Source of the DNA: an uncultured Bacteroidales bacterium
GTDB taxonomy: Bacteria; Bacteroidota; Bacteroidia; Bacteroidales; F082
Direction: 5' to 3'
Assembly (NCBI GenBank): GCA_937884015.1
Contig: CALGBV010000385.1
Location: forward strand, 1-5,924
Length of the DNA: 5,924 nt
The first letter of the stretch is position 1, and each line of letters starts with the position of its first letter. This document shows, one piece after another, positions 5,879-5,924 of this stretch. The notes under the pieces are model-generated. The model had not been told where the DNA came from, did no database searches, and saw nothing but the letters and a program-made list of their open reading frames with translations. A program made the position numbers and the translations under genes.

Positions 5879-5924
5879 GTCAAATTGCAGGAAAAAAAAT
5901 AGCAGTCATGCTTCTATAGGTCAA
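5871..5924. mobile_element. Probable end of an insertion sequence (IS21-like) interrupting the transporter
   Basis: TATAGGTCAA occurs at 5874-5883 and again at 5915-5924, 41 bases apart, exactly where the transporter loses its family resemblance. The first copy is followed by ATTGCAGG. IS21-family elements are known for several short repeats of the form GGTCAA near their ends, which resembles this pattern. The element's transposase is outside the window, so the family is a guess from the end pattern only. The outer boundary is uncertain by several bases, and no target duplication can be seen because only one end is present. Confidence 0.5.

Overview
The window looks like Bacteroidota DNA, most likely order Bacteroidales (a Prevotella- or Bacteroides-type genome). 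The evidence is: -7 boxes of the TAnnTTTG type about 20 bases before start codons, no Shine-Dalgarno sequences, A-rich leaders, a membrane-spanning TPR regulator typical of the group, and a TonB-receptor-like outer membrane protein with the usual Bacteroidota layout (carboxypeptidase-regulatory-like domain, plug, barrel). Genus is an inference; no marker gene is present.

Layout, left to right. (1) 1-399 has no gene that I can support. It holds a long inverted repeat built from GTTAC units around a very AT-rich core, then a small GC-rich patch with a terminator-like hairpin that would act on the minus strand. (2) 428-2128 encodes a TPR regulator with a lipoprotein-type signal, a transmembrane helix, a coiled coil and a degenerate LuxR-like helix-turn-helix. 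Its start is placed at 428, not at the more upstream ATG at 368, because of the -7 box at 400-407 and the signal peptide. (3) 2129-2659 is a complex intergenic region. Four copies of a 14-18 base direct repeat (core AAAGTTTGGAATGG) are spaced 66, 131 and 66 bases apart, with an almost perfect 16-bp inverted repeat in the wide gap. The last copy overlaps the -33 position of a promoter for a 38-codon secreted-peptide ORF. A second AT-rich hairpin and a second promoter follow. (4) 2660-4981 encodes a complete outer membrane beta-barrel protein. (5) Three bases later begins a peptidase C39 ABC transporter of the double-glycine-leader type, cut off at 297 residues. (6) The last ~50 bases carry two copies of TATAGGTCAA, 41 bases apart, and resemble the end of an IS21-family insertion sequence that interrupts the transporter.

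Working model. The genes look like part of a small peptide secretion locus: a membrane-spanning regulator, a small secreted-peptide gene (possibly the remnant of a DUF3244-type gene), an outer membrane barrel, and an inner membrane transporter that would cleave double-glycine leaders and export the peptide. The repeat array between regulator and targets is a good candidate for the regulator's binding sites. The transporter's ATPase half is missing here, so the locus is probably broken in this strain. I found no gene for a double-glycine-leader substrate within the window.
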